Assembly: GCF_001552555.1 (NCBI RefSeq)
Contig: NZ_BCRK01000001.1
Span: forward strand, 57,577 to 121,576
Direction: 5' to 3'
Source: Nocardiopsis trehalosi NBRC 14201
Lineage (GTDB): Bacteria; Actinomycetota; Actinomycetes; Streptosporangiales; Streptosporangiaceae
DNA length: 64,000 nucleotides
Made by a program: the position numbers and the translations under genes
Shown here: one piece after another, positions 16,547 through 23,392 of the stretch
How positions within the stretch are numbered: the stretch's first letter is position 1
Layout: every line of letters starts with the position of its first letter
The notes under the pieces: model-generated
What the model saw: only the letters and a program-made list of their open reading frames with translations
Told to the model about the DNA's origin: nothing
Databases searched by the model: none

Positions 16547-17887
16547 TCACGGGACGACGGGGCCGCTCAGGTGCGCGCGTGCGCGGGGGCCGGGGACGAC
16601 CGGCGCGCCGCCCGTGACGGCGAAGAAGCGCTCCAGGCCGGGCACCACCACGCTCACCGTGCACACACCGGTGGCGGTGGTGCGCACGTCGGCGGCGTAG
16701 GGCGTGTGGCCGCGCGCGGCGACGGCCGCCACGAGCCCGCGCAGGTGACCGCCGGGGGTCGCGGGGGCGGCGGTGTCGTGGAAGTCCACCGGGCGGGCGG
16801 CGGCCAGGTGCGGGCCGAGGTCGGCCCGGCCCGCCGCCAGCAGCGCGGGGTAGGGGCGCAGCGCGCGCAGGTCGGGTGTGACGGCGTCGGCGCCGTCGTG
16901 GTCGGCCATGGCGGCGCACTGGACGAGTTCGGTGAGGGCGCGGCGCACCGCCAGGCGGGCCGACAGCGACGCCCCCTGCCCCTGTACCGGGGCTCCCCCG
17001 CCGCACCGGGCGTGCGCGGAGAACGCGGGGACGCCCAGGTCGGTGGTCATGTCCAGGAGGTGGACGGGGCCGTGGACGCGGCGCCGGGCCAGGTCGTGCC
17101 ACCGGGCGAGGTCGTCGGGCAGGGACTCCGGCCGCACGAGGCGCGCCGCGCGCCCGCCCGGCCCGAGGAAGACCGCCGCCAGGAGCAGTGAGTAGGCGTC
17201 GCGCTCGACCACCTCGGCCAGGGCGTGGACCAGGGCCTCGGTACGGGTGGAGCCGATGGCGGTGCCGCTGTTGGTGCTGTAGCGGGCCGCGGGCGCGTAG
17301 TCGTGGGTGTCGCCCAGGGCGGCGCGCAGCGGAGCGGCGTCGGCGCCCAGGTAGGAGGGGCAGGAGAGGAACACCGGGACGTCGACGTCGGGCGAGCGGC
17401 CGTCGAGCGCGGTGTGGGTGCGGCAGGCCAGCGGGGCGCGGGCGCCGGGATCGAGGGCGAGGACGGCGGGGTCGGTGCCCCACGCGCCGGCGGTGAGCGC
17501 CCGGACGGGTCGCAGGACGACGTGGTCGGGGCGCAGCACTCCCGCGTGGGTGGAGGCGTGCTCCAGCGCCTCGAAGACCGCGCCGACCCGGGCGGCGGCG
17601 GGGTCGCCCTTGCCGGCGCCGAGCCCGGCGGGGACGGGGGTCTGGTCGGCGTGGAGGAGCCGGCAGCGCCACGCCCCGCCGAGGTCGGTCAGGCGTGGCC
17701 GGTAGCCCAGGTGCCGGAGGGTGCGGCGGGCGCGGTGCCAGGCCTCGGTGAGGTCGAACGCGCGCTCGCCGCCGTGGTCGGGCGGGCCCTGCGGATCGCG
17801 GGGGTGCGGGGCGGCGGGCCGGTCGCCCGCGGGGTCCGGGCGGCCCGCTGCGGGCCGCCCGGACCCCCCGTGGACGTCAGTACTCAC
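16547..17887 (-). CDS. Stand-alone YcaO-domain RiPP-modifying enzyme
   Basis: YcaO enzymes use ATP to activate a peptide backbone amide for azoline, thioamide or amidine formation. This 446-residue protein shows GAGKGDPAAARVGAVFEALE at 91-110, the core YSTNSGTAIGSTRTEAL at 203-219 followed by VHALAEVVERD, whose Glu residues bind Mg-ATP, and a later QGQGASLSARLAVRRALTEL. The usual QxR after that segment reads VQCAAM, so the conserved Arg seems absent. No E1/ocin-ThiF or TfuA domain is fused or adjacent. GTG 17887 overlaps the precursor gene by 11 bp; no ATG or GTG lies closer to the domain, and the first 45 residues are Pro/Gly-rich linker. It probably modifies the 45-residue peptide encoded just upstream. 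Confidence 0.88.
   Translation of the reverse strand: MSTDVHGGSGRPAAGRPDPAGDRPAAPHPRDPQGPPDHGGERAFDLTEAWHRARRTLRHLGYRPRLTDLGGAWRCRLLHADQTPVPAGLGAGKGDPAAARVGAVFEALEHASTHAGVLRPDHVVLRPVRALTAGAWGTDPAVLALDPGARAPLACRTHTALDGRSPDVDVPVFLSCPSYLGADAAPLRAALGDTHDYAPAARYSTNSGTAIGSTRTEALVHALAEVVERDAYSLLLAAVFLGPGGRAARLVRPESLPDDLARWHDLARRRVHGPVHLLDMTTDLGVPAFSAHARCGGGAPVQGQGASLSARLAVRRALTELVQCAAMADHDGADAVTPDLRALRPYPALLAAGRADLGPHLAAARPVDFHDTAAPATPGGHLRGLVAAVAARGHTPYAADVRTTATGVCTVSVVVPGLERFFAVTGGAPVVPGPRARAHLSGPVVP
17831..17867 (-). terminator. 17-bp stem-loop just after the precursor gene (attenuator-like)
   Basis: A perfect inverted repeat with arms 17831-17847 and 17851-17867 (GGGGTCCGGGCGGCCCG in plus-strand sense) and a 3-nt loop begins 9 nt downstream of the precursor stop codon, inside the first codons of the YcaO gene. 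RiPP operons often carry such a structure so that more precursor than enzyme is made. No T-tract is present, so it may act as a partial terminator, an mRNA 3'-end protector or a translational brake. Confidence 0.65.
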
Positions 17888-18014
17888 CGCTGGCCGGGGT
17901 GTCCTGCTGCTTCTGCTCGATCTCCAGGAGCCACTGCTGTTCGCGCGGCGTGAGTTCGCCGCACTCGGCCTCGTCGGACTCGGCATAACCCCAGTGCGCG
18001 CCGAAGAAACCCAT
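17877..18014 (-). CDS. Candidate RiPP precursor peptide, 45 residues
   Basis: ATG 18014 follows GGGAGGA by 5 nt, one of the best ribosome binding sites in the window. The peptide begins MGFFGAHWGY (1-10), continues with acidic AESDEAECGE (11-20) and ends with an amphipathic helix LTPREQQWLLEIEQKQQ (21-37) and DTPASGEY (38-45). The first ten residues lack Cys, Ser and Thr; the only Cys is 18. The layout resembles bottromycin precursors (N-terminal core beginning MG, acidic spacer, helical follower, 44 residues) more than leader-core peptides. The YcaO start overlaps its last codons, implying coupled translation. The helix also resembles the first helix of DUF3040 proteins, perhaps by chance. 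The processed product is unknown. Confidence 0.7.
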   Translation of the reverse strand: MGFFGAHWGYAESDEAECGELTPREQQWLLEIEQKQQDTPASGEY

Positions 18015-18055
18015 AACATTCCTCCCATTACTCAGTGTGATGTTCCGCCACGGGG

Positions 18056-18082
18056 CGTATACCCCGGGGCGCTCCGGCACAA
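18056..18082 (-). promoter_or_regulatory. Possible promoter of the precursor/YcaO operon
   Basis: On the minus strand TTGTGC (18082-18077) and TATACG (18061-18056) are separated by 15 bp, placing a transcription start about 35 nt before ATG 18014. The spacer is short, so this is tentative. Confidence 0.3.
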
Positions 18083-18409
18083 CCGCGCGCGGTGGACCTG
18101 GCCACCCGGTTTCTCCCGGTCACGGGGCCGACGGCCGCACGGGGGGTGCGTCGGCACCGGAGCGCGCGCCTGTACCCCTCCGCGCGGCGGGACGCCAGGA
18201 TGTCCCGTGGCGCGGCGGTTCCGGCCGGCCGTGGAGGCACGCGGAAGGGGCCGCCGATGGGCACCGACCCGGCCCGCGCCCGGATCGACGAAGGGGCGGA
18301 GCCGCACCACCACCGGTCGCCCGGCGGCCATCCGGCGGGTCGGGTGACCGGTGTCCGGTGCGCGCCGTACGCTGTCCGGCGTTCTCGGGGAAAAAATATT
18401 CGGTGGACG
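18083..18409. other. Upstream region shared by the YcaO operon and the DGPF gene
   Basis: No gene is supported here. An A/T-rich patch (GGGGAAAAAATATTCGG, around 18387-18403) stands out in otherwise very GC-rich DNA and lies just upstream of the ECF42-type promoter, where an activator or UP-like element could sit. Confidence 0.4.
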
Positions 18410-18437
18410 TGTCGATCCGCGGCGGTCCCCGTTCGAC
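18410..18437 (+). promoter_or_regulatory. ECF42-type promoter of the first DGPF/sigma operon
   Basis: TGTCGA at 18410-18415 is followed after 18 bp by CGAC at 18434-18437. The same arrangement, with matching flanks TGTCGATCCGC and GGTCCCCG, precedes the second DGPF gene at 63548. TGTCGA as -35 fits what is known of ECF42 targets, indicating autoregulation. Confidence 0.65.
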
Positions 18438-18486
18438 CTATGGGTGAGAGGGCCGGAGAGGCCCGGACGACGCAGGGAGACCGACC

Positions 18487-18906
18487 ATGAAGTTCATGCT
18501 GATCATGCGCGCCACCGACGAGTCCATGGCGCAGATGGCCGACGTCGACTTCACCCAGATACTGGAGACCATCGGCCGGTTCAACGACGAGCTGATGCGG
18601 GCCGGGGTGCTGCTGGCCGCCGAGGGGCTCGACGACGCCGCCGAGGGCGTGGTGGTCGACCATTCCGTCGAGCCCCCGGTCGCCACCGACGGTCCCTACG
18701 GGGAGACCAAGGAGCTGTTCGGCGGGTTCTACATCCTCAACGTGGCGTCCAAGGAGGAGGCGGTCGAGTGGGCCAAGCGGGCGCCGCTCACCGGTCCGGG
18801 CATGAAGACGGAGATCCGCCGGGTCACCACGATCGACGAGTTCCCTCAGGACAACAAGTGGATCATCAAGGAGCGGGAGTGGCGCGAGGCCACCGGCCAG
18901 CTCTGA
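18487..18906 (+). CDS. YciI/DGPF-domain protein
   Basis: This 139-residue YCII-related protein has the diagnostic TDGPYGETKELFGGFYIL (about 67-84) and an N-terminal MKFMLIMRATDE strand. DGPF proteins are encoded next to ECF42 sigma factors and act in the same pathway; their biochemical role is still unclear. AGGGAG precedes ATG 18487. Only 15 bp separate it from the sigma-factor gene, so the two form an operon read from the ECF42-type promoter at 18410. Confidence 0.9.
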   Translation: MKFMLIMRATDESMAQMADVDFTQILETIGRFNDELMRAGVLLAAEGLDDAAEGVVVDHSVEPPVATDGPYGETKELFGGFYILNVASKEEAVEWAKRAPLTGPGMKTEIRRVTTIDEFPQDNKWIIKEREWREATGQL

Positions 18907-18921
18907 GCGCGCGGTCCGAGG

Positions 18922-20208
18922 ATGTCCGACACCACCGGCCGTGAGGCCGTCGCCGCCGTCTGGCGGATCGAGTCCGCGCGGATCGTCGGCGGGCTCGCCC
19001 GCTACACCGGCGACGTCGCGCTCGCCGAGGACCTCGCCCAGGAGGCGCTGGCCGAGGCGCTCGTGACGTGGCCGCGCGACGGCGTCCCGCGCAACCCCGC
19101 CGGATGGCTGCTCACCGTCGGCCGGCGCCGCGCGATCGACGCGTTCCGCCGGCGCTCGGTCCTCGATGACCGGTACGCCGCCCTCGCCCACGGGCTGGGC
19201 GAGGGCGGCGCCGTCGCGGGGGGCGACCCCGCCGACCCGGTCCGGGAGGGCGGGGACGTGCTGTGGGATCCCGACCGCATCGACGACGACGTGCTGGCGC
19301 TGATGTTCACCGCCTGCCACCCCGTTCTGTCGCGGGAGGCGCGGGTGGCGCTCACCCTGCGCGTCGTCGGCGGCCTGACCAGTGATGAGATCGCCCGCGC
19401 GTTCCTCGTGCCGACGGCCACGGTGCAGGCCCGGATCACCCGGGCGAAGAAGACCCTGGGCGCGGCGCGGGTGCCGTTCGCGGTGCCGCCGGCGCACGAG
19501 CGGCGCGAGCGGCTCGGGTCGGTGCTGAGCGTGGTCTACCTCGTCTTCACCGAGGGCTCCTCGGCCGGGTCCGGCGATGCGCCCATCCGGTTCGACCTGG
19601 CGGGCGAGGCGCTGCGCCTGGCCCGGGTGCTGTCCCGGCTCGTGCCCGATGAGCCCGAGGTGCACAGCCTGCTGGCACTGCTGGAGCTGACGGCGGCCCG
19701 CTTCCCCGCCCGTACCGGGCCGGACGGCCGACCGGTGCTGCTGGAGCACCAGGACCGCCGCCGCTGGGACCGTTCGGCGATCCGCCGGGGCCGCGCCGCC
19801 CTGGCCCACGCCGAGCGGGCCGGGCGGGGCCTGGCCGCCTACGGCCTGCAGGCGGCGATCGCCGAGTGCCACGCCGTCGCCCCGTCGGTGGCGGCCACGG
19901 ACTGGGGGCGCGTCGTGCTGCTCTACGAGGCGCTGGGCCGGCTGGCCCCGTCCCCGGTGGTCGACCTCAACCGGGCGGTGGCGGTCGCCATGGCGCGGGG
20001 TCCGGCAGCGGGGCTGGCGATCGTGGACGGGCTGGTGGCCGGCGGCGCGCTGGCGGACTCCCACCTGCTGCCGAGCGTGCGCGGGGAACTCCTCGTGCGC
20101 CTGGGCCGCCCGGCCGAGGCCCGCGCCGAACTGGAGCGCGCCGTCCACCTGTGCACGGGCCCCGCCGACCGCGCCGTCCTGGAGGCCAAACTCGCCGACC
20201 TCCCCTGA
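18922..20208 (+). CDS. ECF42-type RNA polymerase sigma factor with C-terminal extension
   Basis: The 428-residue protein has a sigma region 2 (GDVALAEDLAQEALAEAL ... WLLTVGRRRAIDAFRRR), a region 4 HTH (LTSDEIARAFLVPTATVQARITRAKK) and, after about residue 190, a long helical DUF6596/TPR-like extension (YLVFTEGSSAGSG ... APSPVVDLNRAVAVAM). This is the architecture of ECF42, a group without an anti-sigma factor whose extension is needed for activity. It is co-transcribed with the DGPF gene. A second member lies at 61910 in this window with the same signature elements. Confidence 0.93.
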   Translation: MSDTTGREAVAAVWRIESARIVGGLARYTGDVALAEDLAQEALAEALVTWPRDGVPRNPAGWLLTVGRRRAIDAFRRRSVLDDRYAALAHGLGEGGAVAGGDPADPVREGGDVLWDPDRIDDDVLALMFTACHPVLSREARVALTLRVVGGLTSDEIARAFLVPTATVQARITRAKKTLGAARVPFAVPPAHERRERLGSVLSVVYLVFTEGSSAGSGDAPIRFDLAGEALRLARVLSRLVPDEPEVHSLLALLELTAARFPARTGPDGRPVLLEHQDRRRWDRSAIRRGRAALAHAERAGRGLAAYGLQAAIAECHAVAPSVAATDWGRVVLLYEALGRLAPSPVVDLNRAVAVAMARGPAAGLAIVDGLVAGGALADSHLLPSVRGELLVRLGRPAEARAELERAVHLCTGPADRAVLEAKLADLP

Positions 20209-20238
20209 CCCGCACCGACCCGGCCGGCACGGTGCGGG
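20209..20238. terminator. Stem-loop between convergent genes
   Basis: A 9-bp stem (CCCGCACCG / CGGTGCGGG) with a 12-nt loop directly follows the sigma-factor stop codon, before the convergent EEP gene. Confidence 0.5.
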
Positions 20239-20259
20239 CACCCGCCCGGCCGCCCCCGG

Positions 20260-21234
20260 TCAGCCGCCCAGGCGGCGGGGGGCGGTCGCCGGGCGGGCCG
20301 CGGGCGGTCGGGGGGCCGGCGGGTGGGCGCGCCCCTCGGTCAACCGCTCGGGGGTCATCGCGGGGGTGTCCCCCAGGCCGAGCGCACGGCCCTTCGGAGC
20401 GGCCGCGGGCCGCCGCGGGACCTCCACCTCGAAGAAGACCGGGAAGTGGTCCGCGCCGTCGAGCGGAACGACGCGGTGGCCGGCCGGGCGCAGGTCCTCG
20501 GTGACGAAGGCGCGGTCGATGGAGCGGCCGTCCGGGGTGGTGGCCGACGGCGTCCCCGGGCCGAACACGTCCACCAGGGCGGTGTCGCCGACGCGGGTGA
20601 AGAAGGCGCGGGGGTCGGGCATGTTGAGGTCGCCCACGATGACCGCCCGCTCGATGCCGCGCTCCGCGAGCCGCTCGCTCAGGAACGCCGCGGTGCTCCG
20701 CCCGAACTCGCGGCCGGCCCCCTCGTTGTAGGAGTACTCCACGCCGTCGCGCGTGCGCGCCATGTGGACGGGGTGGACCTGACCCGCCACGATGTGCACG
20801 TCGCCGGCGGGGGTCTCGCACCGCGCCACCACCATGCCCTTGGCGTGCCAGGGGAACCGCTCGCCGGTCCGCCAGTGCAGCGCCTCGAACGGGGGGTCGG
20901 GCAGCCGCAGGCGCTCGACGTCGAGCAGCGGGAAGACGGAGGCGATGCCGACCCCCAGGTTGCGCACGCCGGGGATGTGGGAATCGCTCCACGGCTGCAT
21001 CTCCCGGTGCGCCCCGCTGCCCAGGCTCCGGTCCGCGAGGCGTTCGAGCTGGCGGGAGCCCCGTCCGGCGTCCAGCTCGCTCACCGTGAGGATGTGGGGC
21101 CGCCCCGCGGCCAGCGCGTCGGCGAAGACGTCGGTGCGGTCCGCGGGGTCGTACCCCGTGGGCGACGCCGGGTCGACCAGGCGGCCGCCGGCGACGTTGG
21201 CGTGGTTGATCCGAAGGCGGAAGGCATCGTCCAT
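20260..21234 (-). CDS. Endonuclease/exonuclease/phosphatase (EEP) family protein
   Basis: The 324-residue protein has the EEP order of motifs: N-terminal INHANVAGG (metal-side Asn), TVSELDAG with the catalytic Glu, VIVGDLNMPDP with Asp and Asn, SIDRAFVTE, and ADHFPVFFE with the terminal Asp-His pair. Such enzymes cleave phosphodiesters in nucleic acids, phosphoinositides or small molecules. There is no signal peptide, so it is probably cytosolic. About 50 C-terminal residues are Pro/Arg-rich and outside the domain. The substrate is unknown and no neighbour explains it. Confidence 0.83.
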   Translation of the reverse strand: MDDAFRLRINHANVAGGRLVDPASPTGYDPADRTDVFADALAAGRPHILTVSELDAGRGSRQLERLADRSLGSGAHREMQPWSDSHIPGVRNLGVGIASVFPLLDVERLRLPDPPFEALHWRTGERFPWHAKGMVVARCETPAGDVHIVAGQVHPVHMARTRDGVEYSYNEGAGREFGRSTAAFLSERLAERGIERAVIVGDLNMPDPRAFFTRVGDTALVDVFGPGTPSATTPDGRSIDRAFVTEDLRPAGHRVVPLDGADHFPVFFEVEVPRRPAAAPKGRALGLGDTPAMTPERLTEGRAHPPAPRPPAARPATAPRRLGG

Positions 21235-21371
21235 CCCCCAACCCTAGGGACTCGGCGGTCCGGCCGATCCCGCCGCTGCGGCGGTGCCCCTCCCCCGGCG
21301 GGCGCACCGGCCCCGCCCGGCCGGGACGGTTCGGCGGGCGCCGAAGCGCGCCGCTTCTAGGCTCACCGTCC

Positions 21372-22055
21372 ATGACAGGCCGTGAACTGCGTGAACACCC
21401 CGCCCCGCCGCTCGACCACCGCACGATCGATCCGAAGATCCTCTACTTCGGCACCCCCGTGGTGCTGCTGTCCACGCTCAACGAGGACGGCACCTCCAAC
21501 CTCGCCCCCGTCTCGTCGGCCTGGGCCCTGGGCCGCCTGCTCGTGCTGGGGCTGGGCGCCACCGGGCAGACGGCGCGCAACCTCGCCGCGCGTCCCGAGC
21601 TGGTGGTCAACCTGCCGTCGGCCGACCTGTGGTGGCGGGTCGAGCGGCTGGCGCCGCTGACGGGCCGGTACCCGGTGCCCGAGGGCAAGCCGCCGGGCTG
21701 CCGGTTCGCGGCGGACAAGTTCGCGGCGGCGGGGCTGACCGGGCAGGGGTCGGAACTGGTCGCCCCGCAGCGGGTCGCCGAGTGCCCCCTGCAACTGGAG
21801 GCCCGCGCCTCCCGGCTGCGATCCGACGGCTCCGGGGCCTTTGTGGTCGTGGAGGCGGACGTGCTGCGGGTCCACGCCGACCGCGACCTGGTGGTCCCCG
21901 GCACCCAGCACATCGACCCGGCGCGCTGGCACCCGCTGATCTACAGCTTCCGGCACTACTTCGGCCTGGGCCCCCAGCTCGGCCACTCCCACCGCTCCGA
22001 GACCACCCCCCGCCCGGCCCTCCACCCCACCGGGTCCGACGCGGCCGACCGGTGA
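21372..22055 (+). CDS. Flavin reductase-like FMN-binding protein
   Basis: The 227-residue protein resembles the flavin_reduct fold: VVLLSTLNEDGTSNLAPVSS near the N-terminus, LVLGLGATGQTARNL, and PELVVNLPSADLWWRVERL, which together build the FMN phosphate and isoalloxazine pocket. The C-terminus ends with HYFGLGPQLGHSHRSE. Members reduce flavin for partner monooxygenases or act as small flavoenzymes; no partner lies next to it. ATG 21372 is close to the first conserved residues. It is followed by a separate HTH/Clp_N operon with its own promoter. Confidence 0.8.
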   Translation: MTGRELREHPAPPLDHRTIDPKILYFGTPVVLLSTLNEDGTSNLAPVSSAWALGRLLVLGLGATGQTARNLAARPELVVNLPSADLWWRVERLAPLTGRYPVPEGKPPGCRFAADKFAAAGLTGQGSELVAPQRVAECPLQLEARASRLRSDGSGAFVVVEADVLRVHADRDLVVPGTQHIDPARWHPLIYSFRHYFGLGPQLGHSHRSETTPRPALHPTGSDAADR

Positions 22056-22135
22056 CCCGCGCCCTCCCGACCGCGGTGGCGCCTCGGCGGCGGCCGAGGC
22101 GCCCGCCGAACGTATCCGGCCGCCCATTCCCCGCG

Positions 22136-22175
22136 CAACCCAGGTTGACACCCGGGGGTCGCGCAACCTAGGTTG
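22136..22175 (+). promoter_or_regulatory. Promoter with two CAACC(C/T)AGGTTG operators
   Basis: TTGACA (22145-22150), an 18-bp spacer and TAGGTT (22169-22174) form a good sigma-70-type promoter. CAACCCAGGTTG (22136-22147) overlaps the -35 and the perfect palindrome CAACCTAGGTTG (22164-22175) overlaps the -10; their starts are 28 bp apart. Transcription would start at or near ATG 22182, so the mRNA is leaderless. The encoded HTH protein is the likely repressor. Confidence 0.7.
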
Positions 22176-22181
22176 ACGCTC

Positions 22182-22424
22182 ATGGATGCGGTCCAGCTGG
22201 CAGCCACGGCCTCGGATACGTCGACCCCCGTCGACGGTCTGCGGGCCGTCGCCTCCCTGCGCACACTGGTCGACTCGTTGGAGATGCGCCAGGTCGAGCA
22301 GGCGCTGCGGTCGGGCGAATCGTGGTCCACGATCGCCGCCGCGCTCGGGGTGACCCGCCAGGCCGTCCACAAGAAGTACGCGAAACGCCTGAGCCACATC
22401 GGCGCGACCGAAAGAGGTCAATGA
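22182..22424 (+). CDS. Small HTH DNA-binding regulator
   Basis: The 80-residue protein consists of an N-terminal helix pair (VDGLRAVASLRTLVDSLEMRQ) and a clear HTH, WSTIAAALGVTRQAVHKKYA, at about 47-66. It has no Shine-Dalgarno sequence; the promoter -10 lies just 7 nt upstream, so translation is probably leaderless. The two palindromes overlapping the promoter suggest self-repression. Its stop codon overlaps the start of the Clp_N/SRPBCC gene (ATGA), coupling the two. This gene pair occurs in actinomycetes, where the role is not established. Confidence 0.8.
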   Translation: MDAVQLAATASDTSTPVDGLRAVASLRTLVDSLEMRQVEQALRSGESWSTIAAALGVTRQAVHKKYAKRLSHIGATERGQ

Positions 22425-23374
22425 TGACGAACGAGTCCACGAGGCCGAGCGCCATCGGCGGGGGCTTCGACCGGGCCATGACCGAAGGCCTGGCCAGCGG
22501 GGAAGCGGCGCGCACGGGCCACACCGAAGTCGGCTTCGAGCACCTGCTGCTCGGTATCCTCGTCAACGGCGGCCCCGGCGCCCGGCTGCTCATGGACGCC
22601 GGGGTGGGCCTGGCCGAGGCGCGCGCGGCGATCGACGGCCTCCTCCGCGAGGACCTGGCCCTGCTGGGGATCGACGCCCCCCTGCCGGTCGACCCCGACG
22701 AACCCGCCGTGCACACGCCCGTCACGCTGCCGCTCAACCCCCGCCTGGAGGAGATCGCCGCCACCTGCCCCTGGTCCGGCGGCGACCGGGCCCTGCTCGC
22801 GGCGATGATCGACGACGAGGGCGGCCGAATCCGACGGCTGCTGGACCGGCTCGGCGTGGACACCGACCGCGTCCGCCGCGACCTCGACGGGCCTGCCGAG
22901 GCCCGGGGGGCGCCCGCGCCGCGCACCGCCGACGGCGGCCCCACCGGCGACCGCGAGGCGCCGGCCGAGGGGTGGGACCACGCCACCTACGAGGTGGAGG
23001 TGCCCGTGCCGGCCGCACGGCTGTGGGACCTCGTCGGCGACCCCGCGCGCCGCGCCGAGTGGGACCCGGGCGCCGAGTCGTCACGGCTGCTCGACGGCGG
23101 CGACGTGGAGCTGACCCGCCAGGACGGGACCACCCGGGAGCGGATCGCGCACAGCGTCGCGGGCCGCGAGGTCACCTGGGAGCAGGGCGACCCCGGCGCG
23201 CGCCACACGATCCGGATCACCATCGAGCCGGTCGGCGACCACGCGCGTCTGCACCTGCGCAAGGACTGGCCCACCGGCCTGAAGGGGCGCATCGCCAACA
23301 ACGTGCTGCGCTGGTTCATGCGGTCGACGCTGCGCTACCAGGCGCAGACCATCACCCAGGCCGCCGCGGCGTAG
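22421..23374 (+). CDS. Clp N-terminal-domain protein fused to an SRPBCC domain
   Basis: Residues about 10-150 match the double Clp_N repeat (FDRAMTEGLASGEAARTGHTEVGFEHLLLGIL ... GGDRALLAAMIDDEGGRIRRLLDRLGVD), the adaptor/substrate-docking part of ClpC and ClpA, but no AAA+ module follows. After a linker, residues about 180-317 form an SRPBCC/START-like lipid or ligand pocket (YEVEVPVPAARLWDLVGDPARRAEWDPG). I infer a ligand-sensing or protease-adaptor role. ATG 22421 is followed at once by ATG 22424, which has slightly better spacing from AGAGG. It is cotranscribed with the HTH gene. Confidence 0.8.
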   Translation: MMTNESTRPSAIGGGFDRAMTEGLASGEAARTGHTEVGFEHLLLGILVNGGPGARLLMDAGVGLAEARAAIDGLLREDLALLGIDAPLPVDPDEPAVHTPVTLPLNPRLEEIAATCPWSGGDRALLAAMIDDEGGRIRRLLDRLGVDTDRVRRDLDGPAEARGAPAPRTADGGPTGDREAPAEGWDHATYEVEVPVPAARLWDLVGDPARRAEWDPGAESSRLLDGGDVELTRQDGTTRERIAHSVAGREVTWEQGDPGARHTIRITIEPVGDHARLHLRKDWPTGLKGRIANNVLRWFMRSTLRYQAQTITQAAAA

Positions 23375-23392
23375 CGGACCCGCCGCGCCCGG

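Noticed and set aside
17877..18014. Precursor peptide as a DUF3040 protein
   Set aside because: Only the LTPREQQWLLEIE helix is similar; DUF3040 proteins have two membrane helices that are absent here.
17888..18028. YcaO starting upstream at 18028
   Set aside because: Those residues are an out-of-phase reading of the precursor gene and show no YcaO homology.
17877..18080. A longer 67-residue form of the precursor peptide starting at GTG 18080
   Set aside because: The strong ribosome binding site GGGAGGA serves ATG 18014, and a possible promoter -10 lies inside the longer form.
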